A stretch of 64,000 bases of DNA from Bemisia tabaci (GCF_918797505.1 NC_092800.1:23141577-23205576); one strand, 5' to 3'; counted from the first letter of the stretch, positions 25,032 through 36,720 are shown. Program-made: numbers and translations. The notes: generated from the letters alone by a model not told the origin.

Positions 25032-25345
25032 GCCTTCCATGGCATAATGGTTGTGCCACTGACCCTTTCATTAAAGGTCCCTAGTTCAATTCACAGCAAG
25101 GCCACCCGAGCAAGGGTTGCCTTGGGCTGGTTGTTGAGTAGTGAGAGATTGAGAAGGGCTGGGGGGCAAGTGAAGGATTAACCCCTCAGGGGTATTTGAG
25201 GTAGTGAAAAAAAAAATGGCAACTCTGTACATCATTTGTTAAAAGAAAATTCTGGGAGGTGATGCAGGTTATGTAATCCTGTCACTCCATAAAAACTGTA
25301 GGTTGTAAGATCCCCGCTAAACAGCTTTAAAAAACAATTTTTAAA
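25032..25345 (+). mobile_element. tRNA-derived SINE
   Basis: The head (25032-25102) looks like a decayed tRNA. GCCTTCC at the 5' side pairs six of seven with GCAAGGC at the 3' side, TGGCATAATGG fits the pol III box A, and TAGTTCAATTCA approximates box B. The T stem no longer pairs, so it is not a functional tRNA gene. A non-tRNA body follows to about 25345. The polarity is + by the box order; exact ends and target duplication are not resolved. Confidence 0.5.
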
Positions 25346-26064
25346 AAATCTCATGAATATTGATGTAAAATGATTGCCCAGAATAAAAAATTAGCAATCC
25401 AAGTACCATTCATTCATAAAATTTAAAATTCTAGACAAACATGATGAAAACTTCTTGTATGATACCAGCCATGTAAATGTAAACACACAAAAATAAATAG
25501 TGAGAATTGAACCGTTTGAAATAAGATCAATGAGGTGCACTCTTCCTGTCATTCATTATTGATTTGAATGTAAGTACAAAATTCCTGTGACATGAAAAAA
25601 TAAAAAAATAAATTAGATCTCTGGCACAACTTCTGAAAGCTTAAAAGTTTGGGTGTAATTTTAATGACCTATTGGGAAATATCATCGCCTTGTATTTAAC
25701 ATCACCATACGCAGGTGTAAAAATCCTGAACGATTCCTGCAACCCAGCGCTTCTGCTTCAAAATTGGTGATTTGTCGCACTTAGGACAGTAAAGAAACCT
25801 TAAATTCTTAAGATTATGATTTGGTCTGGTCACATCTTTAGATCTACCTCACATTTGAAGGTTGAAGATTCATCTGAAGATATTTGCTGCAAGCAGAACA
25901 TCAAAATACACCATTTTTGCTTCGAAAAAAAAGAAGTACCTTAAAGTGAGCGTGGTGTTTTACTGGCTGAATTATCTGTCTCAGGTGAGACAAAGATGGA
26001 TGAAATTGCTTTAGTATCTTTTTTAAGTGCAGCTGATTGATCTTGTAGTTGGCGCTGCATAGTT

Positions 26065-27588
26065 TCATTGTTCTTTAGTTGCGTTCTGGAAAACTATCTC
26101 GCCTCTGGTCACCTTAGGCTCAAAGTCATCGAGTTCATAAACCTATAACAATACAAAAACAATTAGGTATAGAGAGGAAGATTTAAAATTTCATGGAAGA
26201 GGAAAATAACCATGAAGGGAAGGGGAAGGTGCATAACTGGATGAAATCCTGAAAAAGTAAAGATTCCTTCCGATAAAATAATTTGTTTGGTTTTGGAAAA
26301 TTTACGTATAACGCTGGCAACAGCAAGTAAGAACTCCTACCAAGAAGCTGTACAAAAATCGTGGTACATTCAAAACTTTCAAAATGGGCAGACAGGTTTT
26401 GGTTGTCCTCAGCAAAGTCCTTGCGCCCATTTTCATAATTTTAAACACACACGAGAGTTCCAGCGCTATTTTTTTCTTAAAAAATCTGACCTGTCGGTGC
26501 ATTACTTTTATTCCATACTTTGCATGCCACAGTATTTCAGCATGTGTTACAACATTGCTGCAGCTCATCTAATTCTTTGAATTTCACCAATTTTGATGAC
26601 TGATTGATGAGAACATTACAAATTGGGCCTTAAATTTTTAGAATCCCTTCTTATGACATGTTGAGAGAGTACTGATGGTGAAAGTGCAAAACCTCGTATC
26701 TCTGTTTGGGAATTCCTGTCAAATTTTAGTTTTCCTTTGAAAAACTAGTCACTGTATTTTCTTGGAAATCCCTTGATTAATCATCTCTGTTAGCAGTATA
26801 TATTCTCTATACAATAAAAACACACTAAAATACAAAAAACAAATGGGTATACAAGGCTATAGATTTTATGTCCCCTCCAGCCTTGTACACGCATTTGTTT
26901 TTTTTTTGTTTTGCTGAGTTGTTTTTGTGAGACTAGATGGCAAACAACATAACTTTCTTCACTTAATCCATTTTATATTTATCAAATTTCCAGCAATATT
27001 TGCCACCATTACCAATGTACTCCGGGTAATTTTCCAGGGACAAAAATCCTTCCCATCAAAAAGTTCAGGGGTGCTTCCTGCCAGGCATGACAGTAGATGC
27101 TTAAAAGTATTAATTGACTGGAAATTTGGCAGCACTGCCAGGACTGGTTTTTATAATGAAGAGCTGCCAGGCCCAGTGCAGTATGCAATGTGTGACAACC
27201 ACAGGTTGAGAAATCAAAAACAAACCTCTTCTTCTTCATTTTCAATATCTTCATCATCATCTTCATCATCATCATCATCGTCATCATCGTCGTCATCATC
27301 ATCTTCATCATCATCATCATCATCATCATCATCTATAAGCTCTCGTTGCGGGTGAATATCCATCTCAAACTGAATACGAATGTCAAAAAGCATGTAAGCG
27401 AGAAAAACTAAAGCAGGCAAACGAAGTCTAGACTGCCATGCTAGTCTCAGCAAAAACATGAAGCCAGACTTGAACGGACCTTGAACGTTCTTCGATGGAA
27501 TGTAGTCATCATTCATCTGAAAAAGAAGAAAAGAATATTTTTGATGCACTTTCTTTGACTTTTTTGGACAACTTACCTTATAAAACAT
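26065..27588 (-). CDS. Unrecognised single-pass membrane protein with poly-Asp tract, 126 aa
   Basis: There are three - strand coding exons: 27588-27577 (MFYK; the exon begins at 27611 and has an in-frame stop upstream of the ATG), 27516-27226, and 26142-26065 with TGA. The junctions are AG|GTAAGT / TTTCAG|ATG and GAG|GTTTGT / TTATAG|GTT, all phase 0. The N-terminal half has a hydrophobic segment (about residues 37-50, PALVFLAYMLF) flanked by basic residues. Residues about 66-101 are almost all Asp and Glu, encoded by an impure GAT/GAC microsatellite. The C-terminus starts YELDDFEPKVTRGEIVF. I do not recognise the family. A start at the second Met (MNDDYIPSK) is possible. The exon structure is convincing, but the topology, a charged cytosolic or lumenal tail, is inferred. 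Confidence 0.6.
27235..27335. repeat. Trinucleotide microsatellite (ATC/GAT) inside a coding exon
   Basis: About 100 bp of TCATCA repeats with TCG and TTC interruptions encode the Asp/Glu tract of the - strand gene. The interruptions are mostly synonymous GAT/GAC changes or Asp to Glu, so the reading frame is preserved. Confidence 0.85.
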
Positions 27589-28163
27589 ATTTCTAATTTA
27601 AATGACTAGAACTGAAAAAAGAAAAGAATAGATAAATGTCACATCCAAAAATTGCACCATTCAAAAGATATTTACATGCTAACCGATGGGCCAACTGATG
27701 ATTGATGCATTCAGACTGATATGACTTTTGTCCATTCTCTTCTTTCCCCAGTTCTTATGGATAGACCTTAGATAAATATATGTTCTACTGACTCAGCAAA
27801 GTCAAATAATTTCAATTAATGGTTCCATGATCTTAGAACAGAAATATTTGCACACAATTTGCAATAAGCTGAAAAGGAAATGAAATATTGCATCATGACG
27901 CTGACATTGACGAAGGTTTGGGTTTACAAGATCTGAAGAGCTCTTAATACATTAAGGCCAAATGTGGATGCAACCCAAATTTACCAAAGTTTGAGATCCG
28001 AATTGGAATAGAGCTTTCTATTCTCCATTCATCGTTTGCATATCATATATGCCTACGAGTCACTGATGAAAGAAGCTCTGGCTTTATCACACGCCTCCTC
28101 AAACTACGATAGAGCTGATCCTTGAAAAGTGCGCAACTGCCAAGAAAAGAAAGGCAAACTCAC

Positions 28164-28530
28164 CAGCCTATAAAAGGGAAATGACAGGAGCGATGGCGTG
28201 AGAAACATTTTGCGGAGGTGATCGTCGAAAGTTTCACTACAAGAAAAAATGCAGCTTCCTAAGGAGTCATGTCCTGTGGTGACACGGGGTGGAACAAATG
28301 GATTGACAGGGAACGCACTTCGAGCGACACGCAAAATGAGTTTGCCACTGTATTAAAAAGTTCAGAGGAGTATCAGAAGACTAATGATTATTCAAAAGTG
28401 ATAAAAATTAAAGATTAGAACAATTATATTCGTCACGCAAAAGCTTGATGCAAGAGCATAACCAAACAGCCGAAAAATGTAAATAAACAATAATTTGATA
28501 AGTTTGAGAGAGCGCGCACAGAGTGCGTTA
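28164..28530 (-). other. Possible 5' noncoding exon of the acidic membrane-protein gene
   Basis: On the - strand this stretch ends in a good donor, AGGCTG|GTGAGT (28164/28163). The next acceptor downstream is TTTTTTCAG at 27612, which begins the exon carrying the start codon. A 57-codon frame within it would run into a stop after splicing, so it is more likely leader sequence than coding. The transcription start near 28530 is a guess. Confidence 0.3.
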
Positions 28531-28559
28531 CTAAGCCATTCAGCAACCGCGAATTTTGA

Positions 28560-30430
28560 AATATACAGTGAAGTTCTGGTGATCTGGTGAAGTCAAGTTA
28601 GAATTTTCGATTTCAAGTACACCAGAAAAACCGTCATCCTCTTAATTTAATTGGAATTAATTAGAAGAGTCAAAATGAAGGTCTCACTCTGACAGCAGAC
28701 GACCAACCTTCTTGGTATATTATGCAAGTCCTGGAGGGAAGTTTTTTCTTCAAAGTTCAGGAGTTTTTATTTCTCTCAAAGAATGTTTCAGTGGCCACTC
28801 ACTGTTACTTTTTTTTACGGCAAGTACTATCTAGATAGATGTTTGAGGCTAAGGAACACAATCTTTGGGGGTCAATTCCTCCTACAAGAAATCAAAATTC
28901 GGGAGGAAAGTTAAATAACAATGCCGGCTTACATTTTATCTATCTTCGACTAACAAAGTTGCTCACGTGGCCCTTGAAGCACCACTGCAAATTAGACAAA
29001 AAGGGATCCAGCACAGTAAGGAAATATAGCAAGGGAAAGGACTCGTGTTGATGACGGCGCAGAGATACGACTATTCGTACTGGATGGATGTCCGTGTTGC
29101 ATCTGCAAAATTGAAGGCGCGATGGCGCGAGGCGTGAACTCGCGAATCGTGAGTTTTCGAGATGATGCTTCGTTGTTCCGCTCTATGATGCCAATGAGGT
29201 GTCGCTCAGACTCAGACTCGGGAGAAAAGTTTAAAAACGAGGCAAGATTTTACATAATCTCCAATCTTCAGCAGTGTCGACACTCGGTTTTTTTTTTTTC
29301 TTTTTTCAATTTGACGTCTGATTCTTTTTTATGATGTACCGGTTGTCCTATTACTCGAAAGGAAAACTCGGAAGCTGCCAGCTGGATATCGAAGCTTCGG
29401 TTGCGGGAAGACTTGCATATAAGTACTGGCCCCATAACTCCCCCAGAAGAGATAGCCGGGGATTTCTAGCGGATAGTTGTCAAAAACATTCCCCAACACT
29501 CGATTTTTTTTTTTTTTTTTTTACAATTTGATGTCTGATTTTTTTTAAAGATTCATTTTTGTAGCATGTCTAAAACTTGTATGCACCGGCCCTGTGCTGC
29601 CGTGCTACGGAATAATGCCGTATAAACTCTCAGGCGTTTGCCAAATTTCCTTAGATGGAACACGAATTTCGTGGTAAACTCATGAATATTTTCATGAGTT
29701 TACCAGGAAGTAAACCAAGGAGTAACCTCTGCCTTTATGAGGAGTTGTTACCCCCAGGCCCCAGGCGACAACTCCTCTTGCCTATGGGACGCCACGGCCC
29801 TGCACACATTACAAAATTGGTGCATGCAACTGTTACAGCTCCTAAGCGGCCCACATTGCCTATTGAGATATTGAAGGCGAACCGAGCGGACCAAGTGGGA
29901 ATCAGTGTACGTGGAAAGTTAATCCACTTTTTCAGGGATAAAGCAGGAAAACAAACAATGTTCAAAGAGCATTCCAATGTCGCTAACCTTGCAAACATAA
30001 ACGATCATCTAAACTAGTTTCACCTCTACTCCCAATATACTGTGAATTCAAGACGAAAATTACCGTCGCAAAGTTTACTTTTTGCAAAGAATGTACCTAA
30101 GTTGCACAATCCCAGCAACATTGAAATGCTCTCAGTTCCTTTTTGCAAAATGCGATCCAATTGGTTGTTGCTGCAAAAAAATAGTTTCCCACAACTTGCT
30201 ATACATTATACAATGCTCCAGTGACCATGTAAGTTGGCCCGAGCACTAACTTTTCGGGAAGAAAGCCTTTCCCCTACCTGGTTTCTCACTTAATATCCGC
30301 CCGAGTTCCGCATACCTATCTTCCGTTTCTCCTCATCGCAGCTTCCATCAAACCGCAATTGCCCGGAAACTAGGACCGCACATCTTATCTGATAAAATCG
30401 TTCGCCCTTTAGACCGATTCTGGGGGGTTA
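28560..30430. other. Repeat-rich intergenic region without a recognised gene
   Basis: This contains a relic of the large TIR element of 57998-58780 (about 29050-29125), a one-ended relic of the GCCGTGC-ended MITE family (from 29593), and a TTGCAAAATG-family repeat (about 29930-30240). A 14-bp hairpin GGTAAACTCATGAA / TTCATGAGTTTACC lies at 29673-29704. The 120-codon frame at 29655-30017 runs across two of these repeats and is not supported as a gene. Confidence 0.5.
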
Positions 30431-30484
30431 GGCTAGACTAGTCGATGAGTCAACTGTTGATCTAATTTCATTACGTGAACGTAG

Positions 30485-30850
30485 AAGAAAAACGGGGTAA
30501 AAAATCACTAATGTGTGATCAATTTTCAAGGACAATTCTGTAATTTCTCCTACGATTTTAAAATAGTTTAAAACGCGTAATATCCAAAATCTAAGCTCAG
30601 ATTCGGATTCCTCGTGAAAAACTGATGCGATTCCATGCATCATATGTTAGAATAGCGTGAAGGAAAGAGGTTTAATGACGTAAAAAAAAACACTAACGTG
30701 TGATAAATTTTCAAGGACAATTCTGTAATTTCTCCTACGATTTTAAATAGATTAAAACGCGTAATATCCAAAATCTAAGCTCAGATTCGGATTCCTCGTG
30801 AAAAATTGATGAGATTTCATGTATCATATGTTAGAATAGCCAATAGCGTG
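30485..30850. repeat. Two direct ~170-bp units, inverted relative to the array at 31105
   Basis: Blocks at about 30485-30660 and 30680-30850 share TTTCAAGGACAATTCTGTAA, CGCGTAATATCCAAAATC and CAGATTCGGATTCCTCG. These occur in reverse orientation in the array starting at 31105, and both sets are bordered by TAGCGTGAAGGAAAGAG or its inverse. The arrangement suggests a large foldback of about 1.4 kb. Confidence 0.65.
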
Positions 30851-31104
30851 AAGGAAAAAGGTTTAGCGACGCGTATAGATTCTGTCGTACTATCTCTTTG
30901 AACTACGCCGCCGCGCGGGTCGCCCGAGTGAAACAGAACGGGGAGGCGCCATCTAAGCGTTCGGTTTCGTCGCGAGGAATTCCTCAACGATAAATTCTTA
31001 TTCTTCCTCCTCCGCTGACCCACTGAGCACTACCCATGTTGCCACGTTGGATTCATATGCTCAAATCAGTATGTCTACGTTACATCTCTTTCCTTCACGC
31101 TATG

Positions 31105-31900
31105 CTCGGGTATGATACATGAAATTGTATCAATTTTTAACGAGGAATCCGAATCTGAACTTCGATTTTGGGTATCATGCGTTTTAAGTCAAATTATCCA
31201 AATTCGAAAATCTGAAATGACTGACGTGGCTTAAAATGCCATCTCGGCTCCTGTTCGATGGATTTTCCTGAAATTCGGTGTCAGGGTATGATACATGAAA
31301 TCGCATCGATTTTTTACGAGGAATCCGAATCTGAACTTCGATTTTGGGTATCACGCGTTTTAAGTAAAATGTTTCAACTTCAAAAATCCGAAATGACTGA
31401 GGTGGCTTAAAATGCCATCTCGGCTCCAGTTCGATGGATTCTCCTGAAATTCGGTGTCAGGGTATGATACATGAAATCGCATCGATTTTTTACGAGGAAT
31501 CCGAATCTGAGCTTCAATTTTGGGGATCACGCGTTTTAAATCAAAATCTGTCAAAATTAAAAAAATTCAAAATTCGAAAATCCGAAATGGCTTAAAATGC
31601 TATCTCGGCCCCTGTTTGATGGATTTTTCTGAAATTCGGTGTCAGGAGGTATTTTTCGACGGGAAACTCGAATTTTTAGTCCATTTTTTAAAATTCTCAA
31701 CTCCAAAACGTTGGATGTGGCCTAAAATGAGCACCGGTTCTGGCCTGCGTTTCTGTTCGTTAGAGCTTTGTGAACCGCGGGATCAGGGGTACTTTTCGAC
31801 GGGAAACTCGAATTTTTAGTCGATTTTTGAAACTTCTCAAATCCAAGATGGCAGACGTGGCCTAAAATGCTATGTCGGCTCCTGTTCGATGGATTTATGG
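31105..31900 (+). repeat. Divergent tandem array, about five ~165-bp units
   Basis: Units start near 31105, 31271, 31451, 31641 and 31790. The first three share GTATGATACATGAAAT, CGAGGAATCCGAATCTGA, ATCACGCGTTTTAA and the block GGCTTAAAATGCCATCTCGG. The last two replace the start with TTTTCGACGGGAAACTCG. Divergence grows to the right. No frame is conserved across units. Confidence 0.7.
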
Positions 31901-32044
31901 CGCCCTCTTACTACATGCCTACTCTTGTATTTCTGTACAGTCGCAAATTTAGAGTCAAGGGGCGCCTGACCGTCTATGGACCAGGTGGAGTTTTTGTCCT
32001 GAAAATTTACCTTTAGACGGCAATTCTCTTTATATTTTGTCTAT

Positions 32045-32240
32045 GGTTTTTATGCCCCCCCCCCTTTCTCGCGGACTCTCTTTTCACTTTTCTTGCCTCC
32101 TTTTTCCTTCCATTTCCCCCCTTCTTCCTTGCTTTCACTGCCCAACCTTGTTTCCTTTTCCTTTTTTCCCCTTGTCCTTTCTTCCCTTTTTTTCCTTTTT
32201 CTTTTCTCCCCTTGTTTCCCCTCTCTTCTTCTTTCGTGGC
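32045..32240 (+). repeat. Long polypyrimidine tract
   Basis: Nearly 200 bp are almost entirely C and T on this strand (for example CTTCCTTGCTTTCACTGCCC). The open frames in it on both strands are compositional artefacts. Such tracts can form triplex or H-DNA. Confidence 0.8.
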
Positions 32241-33291
32241 GCCTCCCAAAGGCTGGCGCCCGTGTGCGCCGCACGCTCTGCACACGCCCTAAGTCCGGGC
32301 CTGAATGTTAGGTAATTTAGTCAACCACATGCCTCTTCCTGTGTAGCTGCCTAGCTGGCCTGTTTCTCCGACTTCGTCCGCCATAAAATGACCTAGAAAG
32401 AAAGCTCGGTACGAGCCTGCACAGTGGTCTTGAAGGGGGGGGGGGGGGAATGCGACAAAGATGCACCCAAAAAGCGTTTGCAGAAGGTGAATCTATGGCG
32501 TAGACTTAAATCGCGGAAAATCAAAATCTTGGCTGATCCTATTTTCAGAATATTGAACTTTGAAATTTTGGAAGTAAATGAAAGTTTTTAACTGTATTGA
32601 TCAGGTTTTTTTTTCATTTGTCCATTGAATCAGTGTCGACAGATTCACGATTTTATTTTTCATTTGAATCATGTCGATTAAATGCATACCCTCTGATTGC
32701 ATGCAGACGTCCTACCGTACACTTTTTTTAAACTGAACAACTCGCCTTCAATGGCGTCTGCAGCAATTTTTGTTACGAATATGTAGTGCGTGCTGAATTC
32801 AGCCCATTACATACTCGACTCTCTGAAGGGGTTTTATGTGCGTAAGTAGCGCAATCTGTTGGTGAACGAACGAAGTAGGAATTGTGCGATTCATTAAACG
32901 TTCTGTTGTTCTCCGACAGGGTGCTCTGTTTTTCGCATGTAACCCGCGCCTTCAGAGAGTCGTGTGTGTAATGAGCTGAAATCAGCACACATGACATATT
33001 CGTAACAACAATTGCTGCGGACACAGCTGAAGGCGAATTGAAAATAACAACATAATACACGTTAAAAACATTTTAGCTCTTTGATTAACATTTTTATCAG
33101 TAGAGAGTTATCTTTCATGGTCTTCCATGGAGGATTCTCGATAAACTCCTAACGATAAATTACGTTTAGATGCAAAAGTAAATATACCTACCATGCTACT
33201 TTTCAGTCTTTGCGAGACATTAAGCCTAAACTTCCTGCCGATCGACTTTAAATTACTTCAATAGCCTCTTTGAATGCGCACCTGAACAGCA

Positions 33292-33559
33292 GGCTGATTG
33301 TTGTAATCGATAGACAAAGCTATAGACAAAGAAGACAAAAGGGATATGGAGGGATCTTGTCGGTGGAAAAGGGTGGTTGCAATGGACAAAGGAGGTAGGC
33401 AATAGACTAACTAACGGCAACCCACGAGAGACCCTATAGTTAGTCGATCATTTTCTTCCTTAGTCTACAGGAACCAACCATTTCAACCAATAGAATCGTT
33501 TCATACTCCCTATGTCTTCTTTGTCAGTAACTGTGTCTATTAATTTCAATAATCAGCCC
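33292..33559. mobile_element. MITE family E, copy 1, with partial copy downstream
   Basis: The left end GGCTGATTGTTGTAATCGATAG is inverted at the right end (AATTTCAATAATCAGCCCAC). Inner blocks ATAGACAAAGAAGACA and its inverse follow. A right-half copy lies at about 33711-33803 and a fuller copy at 60215-60485. It is about 268 bp and noncoding. Confidence 0.7.
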
Positions 33560-34167
33560 ACAGTTTCACTAACTTTCTCGGCATTGCTGAAGCCAGATTA
33601 AGAATAGGTTCACGCGCACCCTTTTCCGGCCCACTGAAAAAAAAGTTACGGGCTAAACATATAGACATACCGTCCGTGTCGGCCTTAGAGACCGTAACTT
33701 TCGGGTGCTTCCAACCATTTCAACCAATAGAATCGTTTCGTACTCCCTATGTCTTCTTTGTCTATAGCTTTGTCTATCAATGTCAACAATCAACCCGCAG
33801 ATCTGCAAGTCAATTGACTCGACTCATCTCCACCGGGAACAGGCTATTATTATATTTAACAAATAAGGAGGAGGAAAAAGGAGTTACGAAGCTGCGTCGA
33901 TTCTGTTCCGGGAACTTTCAGCGTTCCTTGCTTATCACTATGCTCGACGCTCCATCCCGAGTTTCCCGGAAGGCGGGTTAAATATGAGCCGAGCTCGAGG
34001 ATTGGATTCGGGTGTAAAATTAGAGCGGGACGCGTCCGAAGCCGCATTAAGTTGCCGGCGCGAAATGAGGAGCCGCGGGCGAAAAAAAGATCGAGAGTCA
34101 ATTTGAATTGTCTCATCAAATGAAGCCGTAATGGTTATAAACATGGCTCACGGAGTCGCCGGCCTGG

Positions 34168-34182
34168 GGTTGCCCGGCAACC
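34168..34182. promoter_or_regulatory. X-box-like (RFX) palindrome
   Basis: GGTTGCCCGGCAACC is a perfect two-fold motif with a 1-nt centre, matching the RFX X-box pattern (GTTGCC N GGCAAC). It sits in a CpG-rich patch (about 33880-34240). No gene start is assigned next to it, so function is speculative. Confidence 0.35.
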
Positions 34183-34597
34183 GGGGAGGGATCCCGTCAA
34201 ACCAGATCCACCACCGACGCAATCCTCCGCCGCGACACCCCCACATTACTCATGGTTAGAAAAGCCCCCCCCCCCCCACCCCATGCAACCCCCGCACCCC
34301 TGACGCGGCCTAGATCGTCTCTTGGATCGTCTGGAACACGTCTTTTTATGACGTAAGAGTGTCACTGATGCGCCAGATAGGGTTGGAAATTAAGCACTTT
34401 TCTTCATGTAGCCCCATGTAAAATATTCCAACTAAATCGTACAATCTGGCAACCCTGTGGTTGGCAATACTGGCTTTTCTCCACTGGACCTGTTGCACAA
34501 TTCGTCGTCTCCCAGACGAGGGAACGTAACCTCATTCCAAGATTGCCAAATTGACCCAAACAATTAATTCATTTAATGAAAATGTATCTGGACAAGT

Positions 34598-34605
<8 letters not shown>

Positions 34606-34630
<25 letters not shown>
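34606..34630 (+). repeat. T homopolymer (25 nt)
   Basis: This is an uninterrupted T run with no other signal attached to it. Confidence 0.9.
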
Positions 34631-34914
34631 ATGAAATCTAATGAAAACCCAGTGAAATTTCCAGTTAGAAATGCCAAATAGTCACCTAGTTTTTAAGCAA
34701 TCTACGAGAGGAAATTTGACAACATTGAACCGGAGTTACGTTCTTTCGTTAGGGGAACGACGAATTATTTATTTATTTTTTTGCTCGTATTGAAAGAACT
34801 AAGGATCCTGATGTCACAGGAATTTTCCCGGAGTTTTTTGACCACCGAAAACACCCCAAAAAATCAACTAAAAAACGCCCTAAAATTTGGATTTTGGATT
34901 CTTGTCAGAGCATT

Positions 34915-35400
34915 TGGCCCCTCTGAGAATCGATTCATTTCCATCGATTTAAATGGAGAGAAATTAATGCTTGATATATTGAACGCTTTATAAGGAAGTG
35001 CTATACTGCAGAATTAGATGGAACTTGACAAAGGCTTAGCGTGCATCTATTACTGCTTCCAAGTCGCTCAAATTGCCGAGTGAATTTTTGAAGGAGAACT
35101 GGTCGCTGGTCAGAGCCTGGAACAAGAATTGCCACACGGCACGTTGAATGTGAAACTGCAACTGAAGCAGATCACTAGGCACTACGCTGAATCAGAGCTT
35201 TAGGATCGCTTGGCCTCTCCGAGAATCGATATATTTCCATAAGTCTAAACGGAGAGGATATGTTTAATGCATTGCGCGCTTAATAAGAAAGTGCTGTACT
35301 GAATTAGAAGTAACGTGACCAAGATTCTGCATCTGCATGTGACTATCACTGCTTCCAAGCTGCTCAAATTGCCTAATGAATGTTTGAAGGCGAATTGGAG
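34915..35400 (+). repeat. Direct duplication, two ~190-bp units
   Basis: Blocks at about 34915-35105 and 35205-35400 share CTCTGAGAATCGAT / CTCCGAGAATCGAT, the AAATGGAGAG-type motif, GAAAGTGCTGTACTG and the block ATCACTGCTTCCAAG...GCTCAAATTGCC. The copies are moderately diverged. A third fragment is at 23277-23385. Confidence 0.6.
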
Positions 35401-35729
35401 CTGCATGGCCGGGACTGCCAGGAGGCAAGTATAAGGTCTGCGCCGCAGTTAAAGTGTCCGCGCTCAGACCAGCTCGCCTTCAATAACCTGACTTGGCAGT
35501 GTGAACAGCATGGAAGCAGTAATATTTGCGTGCTGTAGCCTGACCACGTTTTCAGCAACGCGTCATCATGGCCTACGCCGAGGATGCCACTAAACACTGT
35601 GTATTTAACGAAACATCGTGCCTATGTTCGTGTTAAGAGTAGAGTCACGACGGCCGTTGAAAGAGTTACTGATGTTTCGCGAGTCTAAGGATCCGATCAT
35701 CTTGGCACCCTTTTATGACACCTATAATA

Positions 35730-35983
35730 ATTGAGAGGCTTGGAGGCCAAGGCGCAAAAGCGCGGTTTTTCCTTTTCGAGATATACGTGTTTGAAGTTTC
35801 GAAATTACATGGATCCTTACGGCAGAAAAAAAGTTCAAACTGACTTTTTGAGGCATAAAAATTGGAATTTATGAGCGAATTTTTCACAGAATATACATCA
35901 AGACTAGTTTTACTTGAAATAATTAATATCTCACTTTTTTCAAAAACTGCACTTATGCGTTTTGTCCTCCAAACCCATCAATT
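35730..35983. mobile_element. MITE family F, copy 1
   Basis: The left end ATTGAGAGGCTTGGAGGCC is inverted at the right end (CCTCCAAACCCATCAAT). Subterminal AAGGCGCAAAAGCG pairs with GCACTTATGCGTTTTG. The inner TTTTTCACAGAATATAC and TACATGGATCC blocks recur in copies at 45071-45309 and 56545-56799. It is noncoding. Confidence 0.75.
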
Positions 35984-35992
35984 GACCCTTCT

Positions 35993-36263
35993 TCAATGAG
36001 GAGAGTTATCAGAAATTGTCAGATGTATATTTACTTGCTCCTGCAGAACTCCCGGAACCCTGTCATATCCAGCTCCATCCTGTACCATCCAGTCGTCAAC
36101 ATTGTTTTTCCTCGGCAGTGCAGTAAATGCATCCTTCACAATTTCTGCGAACAAATCAATTGCAAGCTCCCTGAAGTGAATGAAATACTCATGAATATGG
36201 AGCGCTTCTCGGAGTGAAACTTTCAGAGGTCGCGAGAGGGTTTTTATATTTTTCTCTGAAATT
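35993..36263 (-). other. Unassigned open frame on the - strand, possible exon fragment
   Basis: Read on the - strand, about 88 codons are open between stops, including EALHIHEYFIHFRELAID and DDWMVQDGAGYDRVPG. It begins just after a TTTCAG acceptor-like site and contains CAA|GTAAAT, a donor-like site, before the TGA. The + strand is also open here (73 codons). I do not recognise either product. It could be one exon of a gene, a fossil coding fragment, or chance. Confidence 0.2.
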
Positions 36264-36696
36264 ATTTATAAACGTCAGTTTCCTCATCCCACCCTGTTAG
36301 ACCGTGATGAGTTGATTTCTGGAACTTTGAGTTTTTCTGTCGAGAAGCCCTTCGTATCGATTTGTTTTTCAATTGAGGGGAAATTTAATTATAGCTGGGT
36401 AGTTCTCGCTAACATTTATAAATATGCAGGAGTCAAAGGGTCAGTTTTTAGTATTGCTTCACTCCGTGAGCGGGCATCATGTAAGTACCCATCAAAAAAA
36501 TTCCTTAGATTTGGACAAACCTATATGTTTTAATATCTCTAAAAAAAGAAGACATAGAATTTTACAATTCCTGTTTTGTCAGATAATCATTGTATTATCT
36601 AACGTTACTTTGTAAATTTAATGCAATTCGTTTAGTTTTAGTTTTAAACCATGTAGATAGATACAGAAAATACTTGTAGTAGTTACTTTATACTTA

Positions 36697-36720
36697 AATA
36701 AAATTCTTTAAAAAAAAAAA
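36697..36720 (+). other. AATAAA followed by an A run, possible retroposed 3' end
   Basis: AATAAA (36697-36702) is followed 8 nt later by a genomic A11 run (36710-36720). That spacing resembles the inserted poly(A) tail of a reverse-transcribed RNA on the + strand. The body upstream is not identified and no target duplication was established. Confidence 0.3.

Noticed and set aside
25032..25102. Functional tRNA gene
   Set aside because: The T stem does not pair, the acceptor stem has a mismatch and the anticodon arm is ambiguous; it fits a SINE head better.
26927..27355. 142-codon + strand frame with poly-Ser
   Set aside because: It is the antisense shadow of the poly-Asp exon of the - strand gene.
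29655..30017. 120-codon + strand frame
   Set aside because: It spans a MITE relic, a small hairpin and the left end of a family-I repeat; no recognisable protein features.
32013..32315. Overlapping frames on both strands rich in Phe/Pro/Ser or Lys/Arg/Gly
   Set aside because: They are compositional products of the polypyrimidine tract.
36430..36481. Possible 51-bp exon GVKGSVFSIASLRERAS between AG and GT sites
   Set aside because: None of its open phases joins the phase required by the candidate receptor exon at 37760; it is too short to support alone.
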